Assembly: GCF_000725885.1 (NCBI RefSeq)
Contig: NZ_JODR01000020.1
Location: 1-64,000, forward strand
Length of the DNA: 64,000 bases
Source of the DNA: Streptomyces albus subsp. albus
Lineage (GTDB): Bacteria; Actinomycetota; Actinomycetes; Streptomycetales; Streptomycetaceae
Direction: 5' to 3'
Positions 52,854-61,256 of this stretch are shown piece by piece. A program made the translations under genes and the position numbers. The notes under the pieces were generated by a model. It was given only the letters and a program-made list of their open reading frames with translations, did no database searches and had not been told where the DNA came from. The first letter of the stretch is position 1. The number at the start of each line of letters is the position of its first letter.

Positions 52854-53969
52854 TCAGTCGGCGGGCTCGACGCGGAACAACTGGTGGCGGCCGGTGGTGC
52901 ACCGCTGGGCGACGGCCTCGGTGCGCTCGGCCGTGACGGGCTCCGCCATGCCCACGCAACGGCCCCCTTCCGTACGCAAGGTCACCACACCGCGGCCGGG
53001 GGCGGGCACCACCTGGAACAGTTCGGCACGGTCGCAGGCGTCCCAGGGCTCCAGCAGCCCCTTGCCGGGGCCCGAGTCGAGGACCTTGAGGCAGCCGGTA
53101 CCGAACTCGGGGTGGTGCCACTGGATGCGGTAGCCGTCCGAGCCGGGCTCGCGGCGCAGCTCGGTCTTCTGCGGCGGCGCCTCGTCGCAGGGGCGCTGGA
53201 CGGCGACCTGCGAGTGATAACGACCGTCGCGGACATGACCGTCGGTCAGGCACAGCCGGTCGGCCGACAGCGGGTGCAGACGGATCGCGCCACGGGGTAT
53301 TTCCCCCTTCTCCCGGGCGGTTCTCGTCGTTGTCTGTCCGGACGATTCCCGGGCGGCATCGGCCGCGGTGGCCGGTCCGGGTCCGGGATCCTCACTCCGC
53401 GTGCCGAGCACCCCGGCCGTCGCGCCGACCAGCGCGACCACCGCCAGCGGCACCAGCAGACGGGGCCGCAGCAACCGGCGGTACGGGCGGGAACGGGATG
53501 CGTGGGTACCGCGCCCTTCGGTATCGGTGTCGGGGACGGGTGCGGCGGGGACGGGACCGGGCCCGGCTGCGGTGGGATTCGGTCCGTCGGGTGCGGGTGC
53601 GGGTGCGGGTGCGGGTGCGGGTGCGGGGCCGGCGGGTGCGGGGGCGGCGGGTGCGGGGGCGGTCTCGGCCGGGTCCTCCTCGGAACGTAGGCCTGCGGCG
53701 AGCGTGTCCCGGGCGGCGAGCCATGCGTCCACCCGCTCCTCGTGTCCGCAGGCCCTGATGAAGGTGGCGAGCAGTTCGGGCCGGGGCAGTCTCCTGCCGC
53801 TCAGCATGGAGGAGAGTGTGCTGCGCGGCAGCAGCTCACCCTTCGCGGCAGCGCGCTGCTCCAACTGCCGCAGCGTGAGACCCGATTCCTCTTTGAGACG
53901 TCGCAGGCCCTCCAGGAAGGCGGGGACGTCCTGAGTGTGTGGTAACCCGGTCTTCTCCTGGAAATCCAT
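52854..53969 (-). CDS. XRE-type HTH protein with one membrane helix and a ricin-like outer domain
   Basis: 371 residues, ATG 53969. Residues 17-65 are an XRE helix-turn-helix (LTLRQLEQRAAAKGELLPRS). An Ala-Pro repeat (about 104-128) and basic segment lead to a membrane helix at 171-188. The exterior, about 235-371, has the cysteine and Q-x-F/W pattern of RICIN-type beta-trefoil lectins (RLCLTDGHVRDG, TGCLKVLDSG, RCVGMAEPV, QLFRVEPAD). Related Streptomyces proteins pair an intracellular HTH with an outer sugar-binding sensor. Codon 9 is TTA (complement of 53943-53945). The overall plan is like that of the protein encoded at 1721-2737. Confidence 0.82.
   Translation of the reverse strand: MDFQEKTGLPHTQDVPAFLEGLRRLKEESGLTLRQLEQRAAAKGELLPRSTLSSMLSGRRLPRPELLATFIRACGHEERVDAWLAARDTLAAGLRSEEDPAETAPAPAAPAPAGPAPAPAPAPAPAPDGPNPTAAGPGPVPAAPVPDTDTEGRGTHASRSRPYRRLLRPRLLVPLAVVALVGATAGVLGTRSEDPGPGPATAADAARESSGQTTTRTAREKGEIPRGAIRLHPLSADRLCLTDGHVRDGRYHSQVAVQRPCDEAPPQKTELRREPGSDGYRIQWHHPEFGTGCLKVLDSGPGKGLLEPWDACDRAELFQVVPAPGRGVVTLRTEGGRCVGMAEPVTAERTEAVAQRCTTGRHQLFRVEPAD
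53590..53660. repeat. Hexanucleotide and 15-base repeats inside the HTH gene
   Basis: Six copies of GGTGCG (53590-53625) are followed by two copies of a 15-base unit (53631-53645 and 53646-53660). They encode the Ala-Pro linker of the membrane HTH protein and would be prone to slippage, changing the linker length by two residues per unit without frameshift. Confidence 0.85.
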
Positions 53970-54106
53970 GCCGTACCAGTATCAGAACGGTAACCGCCTG
54001 ACCACTGCTGATCGGGCCTGTCCGGGGGCGGGCGGGGCGGTGGTGCGCAGCAGCGCGGCGCCGCCGATCCGGACCGGGCCGGACGCCGCCGAGGGGCACG
54101 GTGACT

Positions 54107-54780
54107 TCACGGCCCCGCGGGTGAGCGGGGTCCGGGCCGGGACTCTCGCGACGGTCCGGGCCCGGGGTCGTGCGACGGTCCGGCGGCGGAGTGGCGCGGG
54201 CCGGCCGCCGGGGCCTGCCGGGAGGCTGTCGGCCGGCGGCCGGAGCCCTCGGCCGCCGTCGCGGCGTTCGCGTCGGCGACCGCCTTCACCAACTGCTGGT
54301 GCACCGCCTTCGGCAGCGGTGCCCCCTGCACCGTCTCGACCAGATCGTCGGCCAGACGGTGCAGTTTGGTGTTGGTGTTCTGGGAGGTGGTGACGAGGAC
54401 GCTCCAGGCCGCCTGGGGGGACAGGCCGAAAGTGGCCATGAGCATGCCGCGGGCCAGGTCGATCGTCGGCCGGGTCTGCATGGCCCGGCGCAGCTGGCTC
54501 ACTTCGGTGCGCAGATCCTGGTCGGCGTCCTCGTGCGGATCGCCGGTACCGGGTGTGTCCTTGTCGTCGTCTGGGCTGTGCTGGGTGAACAACTCCCGCG
54601 CTCCGGTCAGGATGAGCAGCCGCTCAACCGCGGGGCTGCTGGTGTGGATGGGACGGTCTGCCTCGGTCCGAGCGCCTGCCGGCGCGGGCGGAGCAGGACG
54701 TGGAGCCCGGCGCGGTCACGGCGCACGGCCCGGCATGGAGCCGGGCCGGTGCCGCCGCCGGGCAGCAGAAGCGCTCGGTG
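54107..54780 (-). pseudogene. STAS-ANTAR regulator gene broken by frameshift
   Basis: The downstream half is an intact ANTAR domain (DLRTEVSQLRRAMQTRPTID, then LARGMLMATFGLSPQAAWSV and LVTTSQNTNTKLHRLADDLV), preceded in the same frame by IHTSSPAVERLLILTGAREL, the end of a STAS domain. Just upstream, past about 54650, the matching STAS core RAGLHVLLRPRRQALG lies in a different frame, so one base is gained or two lost in a run of C. Further upstream the STAS start is hard to follow. ANTAR domains bind RNA hairpins and act as antiterminators. A shorter product could start at the TTG at 54592, but its ribosome site is too close. Confidence 0.65.
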
Positions 54781-55118
54781 CCCGGTGCGGGCCGGCCCGG
54801 CCGCGCGGGCTGCCGCGGCGGCGTTCGCCCCGTACGCTGACACGGGTCCGGTCGCCCTCGGGTGCGGCTTCGACGGCCGGGGCGCACAAGGGGGTTCCGC
54901 CCGCATGCTGTCGCGGCCCGTCCGATCGGCGTGCCGCCCGCCGGGAAGCCGCTCGGGACGCCGCGGCCTCCGGAGTGTTCCGTCATGGACGTCCCTCCCC
55001 TCTCCTCGGGGCCGGCCTCGGTGTCCGGCGCGCTCCTCCTGGTTTCACATGTCAGAAGATACATGAACTCTAGTACGTGTTATTGGGTGCGTGAATGCTG
55101 GGGCAGTAGAGTTGGCGC
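54781..55118. promoter_or_regulatory. Region upstream of the small winged-helix gene
   Basis: The last 80 bases are AT-rich for this genome. CATGT (55048-55052) and ACATG (55061-55065) form an inverted repeat about 55 bases before the gene, a possible autoregulatory operator. The rest shows no gene beyond the decayed STAS start. Confidence 0.4.
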
Positions 55119-55469
55119 ATGCACGGAGTGCCAGAGCCACACACCGGATGGACGTTTCTGACAAATCACGCACGAGTGCTGGCAGCCATCGCGGATGACC
55201 ACGGCGCCCGCATCCGCGACATCGCCGCGCACTGCCGACTCACCGAGCGCGCTGTACAGAAGATCATTGCCGACCTGGAGCGGGACGGTTATCTCTCGCA
55301 CACCCGCGAAGGCCGCACGAACACCTACCAGATCGACCCCAGCAAGGTGCTGCGCCACCCGGCCGAAGCCGGTCTGACGGTGGCGTCGCTGCTCTCCTGG
55401 CTCGTCAAGGACGAGGCCGACCGCAAGACGACCCCCGACGAGCGGTCCCGCCCCCGCGCCACGGCCTGA
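55119..55469 (+). CDS. Small winged-helix transcriptional regulator
   Basis: 116 residues, ATG 55119. HTH: IRDIAAHCRLTERAVQKIIA followed by the wing DLERDGYLSHTREGRTNTYQ. This matches the MarR_2/ArsR-like winged helices common in Streptomyces (helix-turn-helix at about residues 30-60). The tail (SLLSWLVKDEADRKT) is a short helix, possibly for dimerisation. It contains no obvious ligand domain. Confidence 0.87.
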   Translation: MHGVPEPHTGWTFLTNHARVLAAIADDHGARIRDIAAHCRLTERAVQKIIADLERDGYLSHTREGRTNTYQIDPSKVLRHPAEAGLTVASLLSWLVKDEADRKTTPDERSRPRATA

Positions 55470-55593
55470 CCGCCGTCGCCCCTCAGCGGGGAAGACCGCC
55501 CGATCCCGGGTCGGCCCGGAGGTGCCGGTGCGGTATCCGCCCCGGCGCCCGGGGCGGGGGAGCGGCCGGGCCGGCCGCGTCGCGGCCCCGCGC

Positions 55594-55943
55594 TCAGCGC
55601 GTACGGGCCAGCGGGTGGGTCCGCAGCCGGGTGCCGTGGTGGCGGCGCAGACGGTGCAGCTCCAGCAGTCCGCCCACCGTCGTGGCGTGATGACGAGCAG
55701 CGCCAGCGACGCGGTCACACCGTTCTCCAGCGCCTCGCGGAGCGAGAAGCCGCCCGCCGAGACGGTGTGGACGCCCAGCGCGGTCACGAGGCTGGTCAGT
55801 ACGCGGACTTGCCTGAGCCGTTCGACCAGCGGATCCACGGATTCGGGGATCCGCGGCGGGTGGAAAACGCGCCGCGCGGCCTCCGTGGGCCGGACGATCC
55901 CGCGCTGTCGCTCCCCGAGCCGGCCTGCCCCGTCCCCCGCCAC
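55594..55943 (-). pseudogene. Small membrane protein gene with a frameshift
   Basis: From a GTG at 55943 the frame encodes PLVERLRQVRVLTSLVTALG and SLREALENGVTASLALLVIT, two hydrophobic segments. Near 55685-55690 the reading frame changes and GGLLELHRLRRHHGTRLRTH continues to a stop at 55594. One inserted or deleted base would join them into a protein of about 116 residues. The family is unknown to me. The start has no ribosome site. Confidence 0.45.
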
Positions 55944-56150
55944 GAGCCGCCCCCTGTCGCTGTGGCTCTTACCGGACCGGCGGCGATCCTGTGTACGTCC
56001 ACCGGTACGGGGGGCGTTCGCCCGCGGGCGCGCCCGCGCCCGGTCGCGCGCCGCTCGCCGTCATCTGCCGGGGCGCCGCCGAACAGGACACACCATCCCG
56101 GGGCGACTAGCCTGGAACATCCGGTATGTCCACTGTGTCCGGGAGGCGTC

Positions 56151-56585
56151 ATGGCGCTCGACCAGCTCGCAGAGCACAAGGAGGCGGTCCGCCGCTTCCT
56201 GGAGGAGGAGCGGGACGCGGACCGCGTGACCGAGTACCCCGAGTTGTGCACCGCGGACTACGCCGAACACGATCCGGCGATGCCGCAGGAGACGGTGGAC
56301 CTGGAAGGGGCCCGGGAGGTGTACGGGGGAGTGGCCACGGCCTTCGCGCTCCGGCACACGGTCGAGAGCATGGTGGCCGAAGACGATCTGGTGGCCGCGC
56401 GGTTCACGGTGCGAGGCCGGCACATCGGTGAGTACCAGGGGATCGCGCCGAGCGGCCGGACCTTCGAGGCGGCCGGCCAGGCCACCTTCCGGTTCCGCGA
56501 CGGGAAGATCGCGGAGTCGTGGTTCAACTGGGACTTCCAAGGCATGCAGGAACAGCTCCGCCCGGACTCCGCCACTCCCTCGTGA
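56151..56585 (+). CDS. SnoaL-like / ester cyclase family protein
   Basis: 144 residues, ATG 56151 with GGGAGG upstream. NTF2-like cone fold: LAEHKEAVRRFLEEERDADR, CTADYAEHDPA, LVAARFTVRGRHIGEYQGIA and FRFRDGKIAESWFNWDFQGM, the last being typical of SnoaL-like polyketide cyclases and related stress proteins. The real substrate of stand-alone members is rarely known. Confidence 0.85.
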   Translation: MALDQLAEHKEAVRRFLEEERDADRVTEYPELCTADYAEHDPAMPQETVDLEGAREVYGGVATAFALRHTVESMVAEDDLVAARFTVRGRHIGEYQGIAPSGRTFEAAGQATFRFRDGKIAESWFNWDFQGMQEQLRPDSATPS

Positions 56586-56643
56586 AGACCCGTCGACCGG
56601 GCCGGTGACAAGAGGCGCGACGCAGGCGGCCCGGCGGGGCCGG

Positions 56644-57057
56644 TCACAGTTCTGCCGCCCGCGGCCCGGCGAGCTTGGCCCGCACACGGTCGCGGAGGAG
56701 TTCGTACTCCTCGCGGAGTCTGCGTCATTCGGTGACCGGAGGGCGGGGCACGACGACGCCACCGGTGACCGTCTCCCCGGGGCCGAACTGCTCGCGGGTC
56801 AGGTCGATGTCGACGCCCATGCCCAGACGGTTCCACCAGTGGTAGTCCACGTGCTTCCCGCCGGCGTACACCTCTCCTCGCACCAGTTCGCCGCCCAGCA
56901 GGTCGTTGAGCACCATCGCGGTGACCCCGCACTGGTCCCGGGCCGGATTGTCCCCGGACCAGCGCGAGCGGTACTCGGGTGTGCACGTCTCCGCGCTCCA
57001 ACTGCTGCGGACGGCGCGTTCGATGTCGCTGAGAAGCCACGGTGTCATGCCGGTCAT
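56644..57057 (-). pseudogene. YunG-like gene with an in-frame TGA near its end
   Basis: Start at ATG 57057 or 57048. The frame gives WLLSDIERAVRSSWSAETC, RDQCGVTAMVLNDLLGGELV and YHWWNRLGMGVDIDLTREQF, matching the YunG family of small proteins of unknown function. A TGA at 56725-56727 ends the open frame, yet the same frame continues with RRLREEYELLRDRVRAKLAG to a second stop at 56644, and relatives end in just such a helix. A single CGA or TGG to TGA change explains it. The product may be a slightly shortened, still folded protein. Confidence 0.6.
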
Positions 57058-57153
57058 TGTGCCGACCGGCACTGACAGCGGCCGGCGCCGACGGCCCCGG
57101 CACCGGCCGGACAGGACCGTGCGAGCCGCGTTCCGTTGCTGCGCGCCGCCCGC

Positions 57154-57810
57154 TCAACGGTTCCGCCACACCAGCGTGTACCGCCAGAACAGCCGTCGGC
57201 GCAGACGCGCCCCGGGCAGTACCGCACGGGCCTGGCGGACGATGTCGGGGAAGCTCTCCTCGGCCGGCCGCGTCGTGGCCGTCATCGACACGGGGCGGGG
57301 CGCCGTGCGTCCCCTGTTCCTGGCCCAGCCCATGAGGGCGTTGAGCGGCGCCGCCACGGCGGAGAGCAGAAAGTCGTATGGCGTCGCCGCGCGTGCCACC
57401 CCGAGGACCACCAGCGTTCCGCCGGGCGCCAGATGGCGGCGGAAGAGGGCGAGCGCCTCGGCCGACGGCAAGTGGTGGAGGACGGCGACGCAGGTGATGA
57501 CGTCGTAGGAGCCGGCGGGAAACTCCGTCAGCGCGTCCGCGGTGACGAAGGTGACGGGAGCCGCCGCGGGGGTCAGCTCCCGCGCCCGGGCGGTGATCCC
57601 CGGGTCGGAGTCGATGCCGCACACGGTGCGGGCACGTCTCGCCAGGCGCCGGGCCAGATCGCCGCTCCCGCAGCCCACGTCGAGGGCACTGCCGAAGCGC
57701 CGGGGGAGCTGTCGCACGATCCAGCGGTGGTAGTGCGCGTTGTGGTCCCACGGGTGGGTGGCGTTGAAGCGCTCAAGAGCCTGAAGCGCGCGATGCAGCG
57801 GTGTCGTCAT
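57154..57810 (-). CDS. Class I SAM-dependent methyltransferase
   Basis: 218 residues, ATG 57810. SAM motif ALDVGCGSGDLARRLARRAR, acidic loop VCGIDSDPG, VTFVTADALTEFPAGSYDVI and LHHLPSAEALALFRRHLAPG. The arrangement follows UbiE-like methyltransferases. The C-terminal 60 residues are Arg-rich (RRRLFWRYTLVWRNR). Upstream, about 130 bases away, lies the second three-site operator array. Confidence 0.88.
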   Translation of the reverse strand: MTTPLHRALQALERFNATHPWDHNAHYHRWIVRQLPRRFGSALDVGCGSGDLARRLARRARTVCGIDSDPGITARARELTPAAAPVTFVTADALTEFPAGSYDVITCVAVLHHLPSAEALALFRRHLAPGGTLVVLGVARAATPYDFLLSAVAAPLNALMGWARNRGRTAPRPVSMTATTRPAEESFPDIVRQARAVLPGARLRRRLFWRYTLVWRNR

Positions 57811-57938
57811 GCCGTCACCCCATCAGGAACCGGGCGCTGGTGCGCAATCGAGCGCCGGGTGCCGACGCGCAACCGGGCTGCGCGCGCCGCCGGGACGGAC
57901 CGGTGGCCGGGGGCCAGGGACCGGGACGGCCGCCGGCG

Positions 57939-58004
57939 CTGTCCGGGACAAGGTACGGCCCGGTCGCTGACCAGCCCGGACAGCGCACCGGCTGTCCGGG
58001 ACAG
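57939..58004. promoter_or_regulatory. Three-site operator array, copy 2
   Basis: CTGTCCGGGACA (57939-57950), then CCCGGACAG (57975-57983) and CTGTCCGGGACAG (57992-58004). From the shared core sites the gaps are 24 and 10 bases, as in the array at 52583-52646. The last site is a perfect 13-base palindrome. The bases between also resemble copy 1 (GCTGACCAG against GTTGACCTG before the middle site). It lies between the divergent methyltransferase and small secreted-protein genes. Confidence 0.68.
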
Positions 58005-58092
58005 CGGAAGATCTGGCCACCGCGTCGGCGGCTCACCAATGCTGGCGGCAGCCAGGAGGGGACCCTGCTGGCACACGAGAGGGGAGACGAAC

Positions 58093-58347
58093 ATGCGCAG
58101 CACAGCGAAGCGCGCCTTCGCCACACTCGCCACGAGCGCGGCCGTCGTGATGATGGCCGCGGCGGGTGCTTCGGCCGCCACGTCCGGGGCCGCCCCGGCC
58201 CCCGCGGGCGCGGCGGGCGTCACGGGCTGGGAGTACATCGGCGAGTTCTCCAAGTCGGCGTGCTACGAGCTGCGGGACTCCTACGCCGGCTCGGCCAAGT
58301 GCGTCCGCAACGCCGGCGGTCTGTACGACCTCTACGTCTGGGTGTGA
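58093..58347 (+). CDS. Small secreted protein with two cysteines
   Basis: 84 residues, ATG 58093 after GAGGGGAG. A signal peptide covers about 1-29 (MRSTAKRAFATLATSAAVVM). The mature part is about 45 residues after an Ala/Pro/Gly stretch and contains WEYIGEFSKSACYELRDSY and SAKCVRNAGGLYDLYVWV. Two cysteines 13 residues apart probably form a disulfide. Similar short secreted proteins are frequent in Streptomyces and mostly uncharacterised. Its promoter region carries the operator array. Confidence 0.75.
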   Translation: MRSTAKRAFATLATSAAVVMMAAAGASAATSGAAPAPAGAAGVTGWEYIGEFSKSACYELRDSYAGSAKCVRNAGGLYDLYVWV

Positions 58348-58803
58348 GCCGGTGCTCTCCCGGACCAGTGCGCAAGGCCGCCGCCCGAGGGGGGACGTGA
58401 GGCGGCCCGCCGATCCGTGAGAGCCGTCCACCAGGCCGTACCGACCGGGTCCGGCTCCCGCGGTGTGCCGCCGGGGGCCGGACCCGCGCTGTGAGCATCC
58501 CGCAGGACGTGCCGTCCTGCCGGCACGTTCTGCGGGGCCCGCCCCCGGGCACGGTGCGGCAGGCGGCGGAGCCGAGGTCGCCGCCCGCTTCCGTGGCTCG
58601 CCCGCGCACCGGGTGACGTGCGGGACGCCGGAGCCCTCGGACCCGCTCCCGGGCCTGGCCGCAGACGCACGCAGACACTTGAGTGCGCGTACTCAGGGGA
58701 CCGGCGGGGCCCCGGCCCGGCGCCCGGTACTCAGCCGGGCGAAGGCGACGGTGAGTACCGGTGCGGATACCGGCGGGCCCGGTTCCTTCCTAGCGTCGGG
58801 CAC
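58348..58803. other. Intergenic region, no gene seen
   Basis: 456 bases of very high G+C. Open frames on both strands lack ribosome sites and family resemblance. Inverted repeats in it (for example around 58495-58540) may end the upstream transcript. Confidence 0.4.
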
Positions 58804-59223
58804 ATGGACAACTCCTTCGCATCCGATGCCGGTCCGGCACCGGCCACTCCGGAATCCTCCGTCCCGGCACCCGCCGCCCCCGCTTCCGGAGCGGGCGGTA
58901 CGGCGGGGCGCCGCCGCACTCCCGTCGAGTGGCTGGGGCGGGCCGCGCTGGCCTGCGCGGCGCTGCTCCTGGGGGCGTTCCTGTGGGTGTTCGGGCCGCT
59001 GCTGGCGATCTCCTGCTCGTCCTGCCAGGACGGTGTGCGGGCGCCCTCCGTCTTCGTCGAAGGGCTGCTGGTCGTTGTCGTCGGGGGAGTGCCCATGATC
59101 GCGCTCGGCACGGTGATCGCCGTTTTCGCGGCCCGGCGCGGTGCCCGGGCCGGTGGCATCGGACTGGGCGCCCTGGCGCTCCTCACGCTGGTGCTGCTGA
59201 TGTCCATGAGTGCAGGGAGCTGA
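58804..59223 (+). CDS. Small membrane protein of unknown function
   Basis: 139 residues, ATG 58804. A Pro/Ala/Ser-rich hydrophilic start of 37 residues precedes membrane segments at about 48-66, 80-100 and 110-133. A short loop between the first two has a C-x-x-C motif (ISCSSCQDG) on the probable outer face. No family was recognised. Confidence 0.65.
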   Translation: MDNSFASDAGPAPATPESSVPAPAAPASGAGGTAGRRRTPVEWLGRAALACAALLLGAFLWVFGPLLAISCSSCQDGVRAPSVFVEGLLVVVVGGVPMIALGTVIAVFAARRGARAGGIGLGALALLTLVLLMSMSAGS

Positions 59224-59273
59224 CCCTCGGCACGGGCTGTTCCGCAGCGCTTCCACGCGGCGGTAGGACGCGT

Positions 59274-59300
59274 TTGCAATAACAAGCGCGTGCAATTAAC
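59274..59300. promoter_or_regulatory. MarR-type operator candidate upstream of the aldo-keto reductase
   Basis: TTGCA (59274-59278) and TGCAA (59291-59295) form an inverted repeat, and TGCAATAAC/TGCAATTAAC also repeat directly at 59275 and 59291. The region is AT-rich. Such TTGC/GCAA sites are commonly bound by MarR or HxlR regulators next to oxidoreductases. No intact regulator is adjacent. Confidence 0.45.
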
Positions 59301-59436
59301 GTGACCGAAGGCGCGTCCCGAGGAGCCCACCGGTACCCCGGAGGCGGCGGGTCATTTGCCGCAGCGCGCCCTCATCACTCTTCTGCCGTTGCACGACGCG
59401 GTCGCGCGGACCCGTGGCCGCGAAAGGATCAGCACC

Positions 59437-60258
59437 ATGACCACCCCCACAGTCACCCTCAACAACGGCGTCACCATGCCGCAGCTCGGTTTCGGCGTCT
59501 TCCAGGTCCCCGACGAGGAGACCACCGCCGCCGTGACCACCGCGCTGGAGGCCGGATACCGCAGCATCGACACCGCAGCCGCCTACAACAACGAGACGGG
59601 AGTGGGCCGCGCCCTGGCCGCCTCCGGCATCCCCCGCGACGAGCTGTTCGTCACCACCAAGCTGTGGAACGACGACCAGGGCCACGACTCGGCGCTCGCC
59701 GCCTTCGACGCGTCGCTGGAGAAGCTCGGCCTCGACCACGTCGACCTGTACCTCATCCACTGGCCCGCCCCCGAGCGGGACCGCTACCTCGACACCTGGC
59801 GCGCCCTGGAGCGGATCCACGCGGAGGGCAGGGCGCGGGCCATCGGCGTCTCCAACTTCCAGCCCGCCCACCTTCAGCGGCTGCTGGACGAGACCGGGAT
59901 CGTGCCCGCCGTCAACCAGATCGAGCTGCACCCCCGCCTCCAGCAGGCCGAGCTGCGTGCCTTCCACGCCCGGCACGGCATCGCCACCGAGGCGTGGAGC
60001 CCGCTCGCCCAGGGCGCACTGCTCGGCCACGAGACGATCACCGCGCTCGCCGAGCGGCACGGAAAGACCCCGGCGCAGATCGTCCTGCGCTGGCACCTGC
60101 ACCTGGGGAACATCGTCATCCCCAAGTCGGTGACGCCCGAGCGCATCCGGCAGAACCTCGACGTGTTCGACTTCGAGCTGTCCGACGACGAGATCGCTCA
60201 GATCGGTGCCCTGGACGACGGCACCCGCACCGGCCCGGACCCGGACACCTTCAACTGA
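59437..60258 (+). CDS. Aldo/keto reductase (2,5-diketo-gluconate reductase type)
   Basis: 273 residues, ATG 59437 with GAAAGGA upstream. Classical AKR features: MPQLGFGVFQVP, catalytic Asp and Tyr in SIDTAAAYNNETGVG, Lys in FVTTKLWNDD, His in LYLIHWPAPE, and the NADPH site IPKSVTPERIRQNL. It reduces carbonyls to alcohols with NADPH. It is followed by a strong terminator and by an SDR gene, suggesting a small redox locus. Confidence 0.92.
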   Translation: MTTPTVTLNNGVTMPQLGFGVFQVPDEETTAAVTTALEAGYRSIDTAAAYNNETGVGRALAASGIPRDELFVTTKLWNDDQGHDSALAAFDASLEKLGLDHVDLYLIHWPAPERDRYLDTWRALERIHAEGRARAIGVSNFQPAHLQRLLDETGIVPAVNQIELHPRLQQAELRAFHARHGIATEAWSPLAQGALLGHETITALAERHGKTPAQIVLRWHLHLGNIVIPKSVTPERIRQNLDVFDFELSDDEIAQIGALDDGTRTGPDPDTFN

Positions 60259-60262
60259 CGAC

Positions 60263-60291
60263 AAGCGGCACCCGCGCGGCGGGTGCCGCTT
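60263..60291 (+). terminator. Strong hairpin after the aldo-keto reductase gene
   Basis: A perfect 13-base inverted repeat (AAGCGGCACCCGC at 60263-60275, GCGGGTGCCGCTT at 60279-60291) with a 3-base loop starts 5 bases after the stop and ends in TTCGTCCTCC. It may give partial read-through into the SDR gene 32 bases further on. Confidence 0.8.
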
Positions 60292-60322
60292 CGTCCTCCC
60301 CCTCGCACCCCAGGAGGAATCC

Positions 60323-61117
60323 GTGCAGATCGACCTCTCCGGCCGGACGGCCCTGGTCACCGGCTCCACGCAGGGCATCGGTGCGGCCATCGCGGCGGGG
60401 CTCGCCAGGGCCGGCGCGCGCGTCGCCGTCAACGGCCGTAGCCGCGAGTCCGTGGACGCCGCGGTCGACAGGCTCCGCGGGCAGACGGACGGTACCGCGT
60501 TCGTGGCCGCCCCGGGGGACATCACCACCGACGACGGTGCCCGGCAGGTGGCCGAGGCCGTGCCGGACGCCGACATCCTCGTCAACAACCTCGGCATCTT
60601 CGGCTCCAAGGACGCCCTGGAGATCACCGACGAGGAGTGGCGCCGCTACTTCGACGTCAACGTCCTGGCGGCCGTACGGATGATCCGCGGGTATCTGCCG
60701 GGGATGAAGGAGCGCTCCTGGGGCCGGGTGCTGAACGTGGCGAGCGACTCGGCGGTGGTCATCCCGGTCGAGATGATCCACTACGGCATGTCCAAATCGG
60801 CGCTGCTCGCCGTCACCCGCGGCTTCGCCAAGGACGCGGCGGGCACCGGGGTCACCGTCAACTCCCTCATCGCCGGGCCCACCCACACCGGCGGTGTGGA
60901 GGACTTCGTCTACGAACTGGTCGACCCTTCCCTGCCGTGGGAGGAGGCCCAGCGGGAGTTCATGCGCGAGCACCGGCCGCAGTCGCTGCTCCAGCGGCTG
61001 ATCGAGCCCGAGGAGATCGCCAACATGGCCGTCTACCTCAGCTCACCACTGGCCTCGGCCACCACGGGCGGCGCCGTACGGGTGGACGGCGGATACGTCG
61101 ACTCGATCCTGCCCTGA
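60323..61117 (+). CDS. Short-chain dehydrogenase/reductase
   Basis: 264 residues from GTG 60323 with AGGAGGA upstream. NAD(P) motif LVTGSTQGIGAAIAAGLA, NNLGIFG (NNAG variant), catalytic Ser in LNVASDSAVV, Tyr and Lys in IHYGMSKSALL, and the C-terminal GGAVRVDGGYVDSILP. The residues after the second beta strand (VNGRSRES) favour NADPH. Substrate unknown. It probably works with the aldo-keto reductase just upstream. Confidence 0.92.
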   Translation: MQIDLSGRTALVTGSTQGIGAAIAAGLARAGARVAVNGRSRESVDAAVDRLRGQTDGTAFVAAPGDITTDDGARQVAEAVPDADILVNNLGIFGSKDALEITDEEWRRYFDVNVLAAVRMIRGYLPGMKERSWGRVLNVASDSAVVIPVEMIHYGMSKSALLAVTRGFAKDAAGTGVTVNSLIAGPTHTGGVEDFVYELVDPSLPWEEAQREFMREHRPQSLLQRLIEPEEIANMAVYLSSPLASATTGGAVRVDGGYVDSILP

Positions 61118-61146
61118 CGCCCTGCGCCGATGTGGCAGCGAGGAGG

Positions 61147-61175
61147 GCCGCCCCCGGTGAGGCGCCGGGGGCGGC
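61147..61175 (+). terminator. Hairpin after the SDR gene
   Basis: GCCGCCCCCGG (61147-61157) and CCGGGGGCGGC (61165-61175) pair perfectly over 11 bases with a 7-base loop, 30 bases past the stop. Confidence 0.7.
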
Positions 61176-61256
61176 ATCCCTCAGCCGGCGTTCCCGCCGC
61201 GGCCCTTACCCCGGACGTAATCGACGGGCGGCCCGCACCCCGGCAGGCTGGGCGCC

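Noticed and set aside
53590..53660. Possible regulatory repeat or CRISPR
   Set aside because: It is a coding microsatellite for an Ala-Pro linker.
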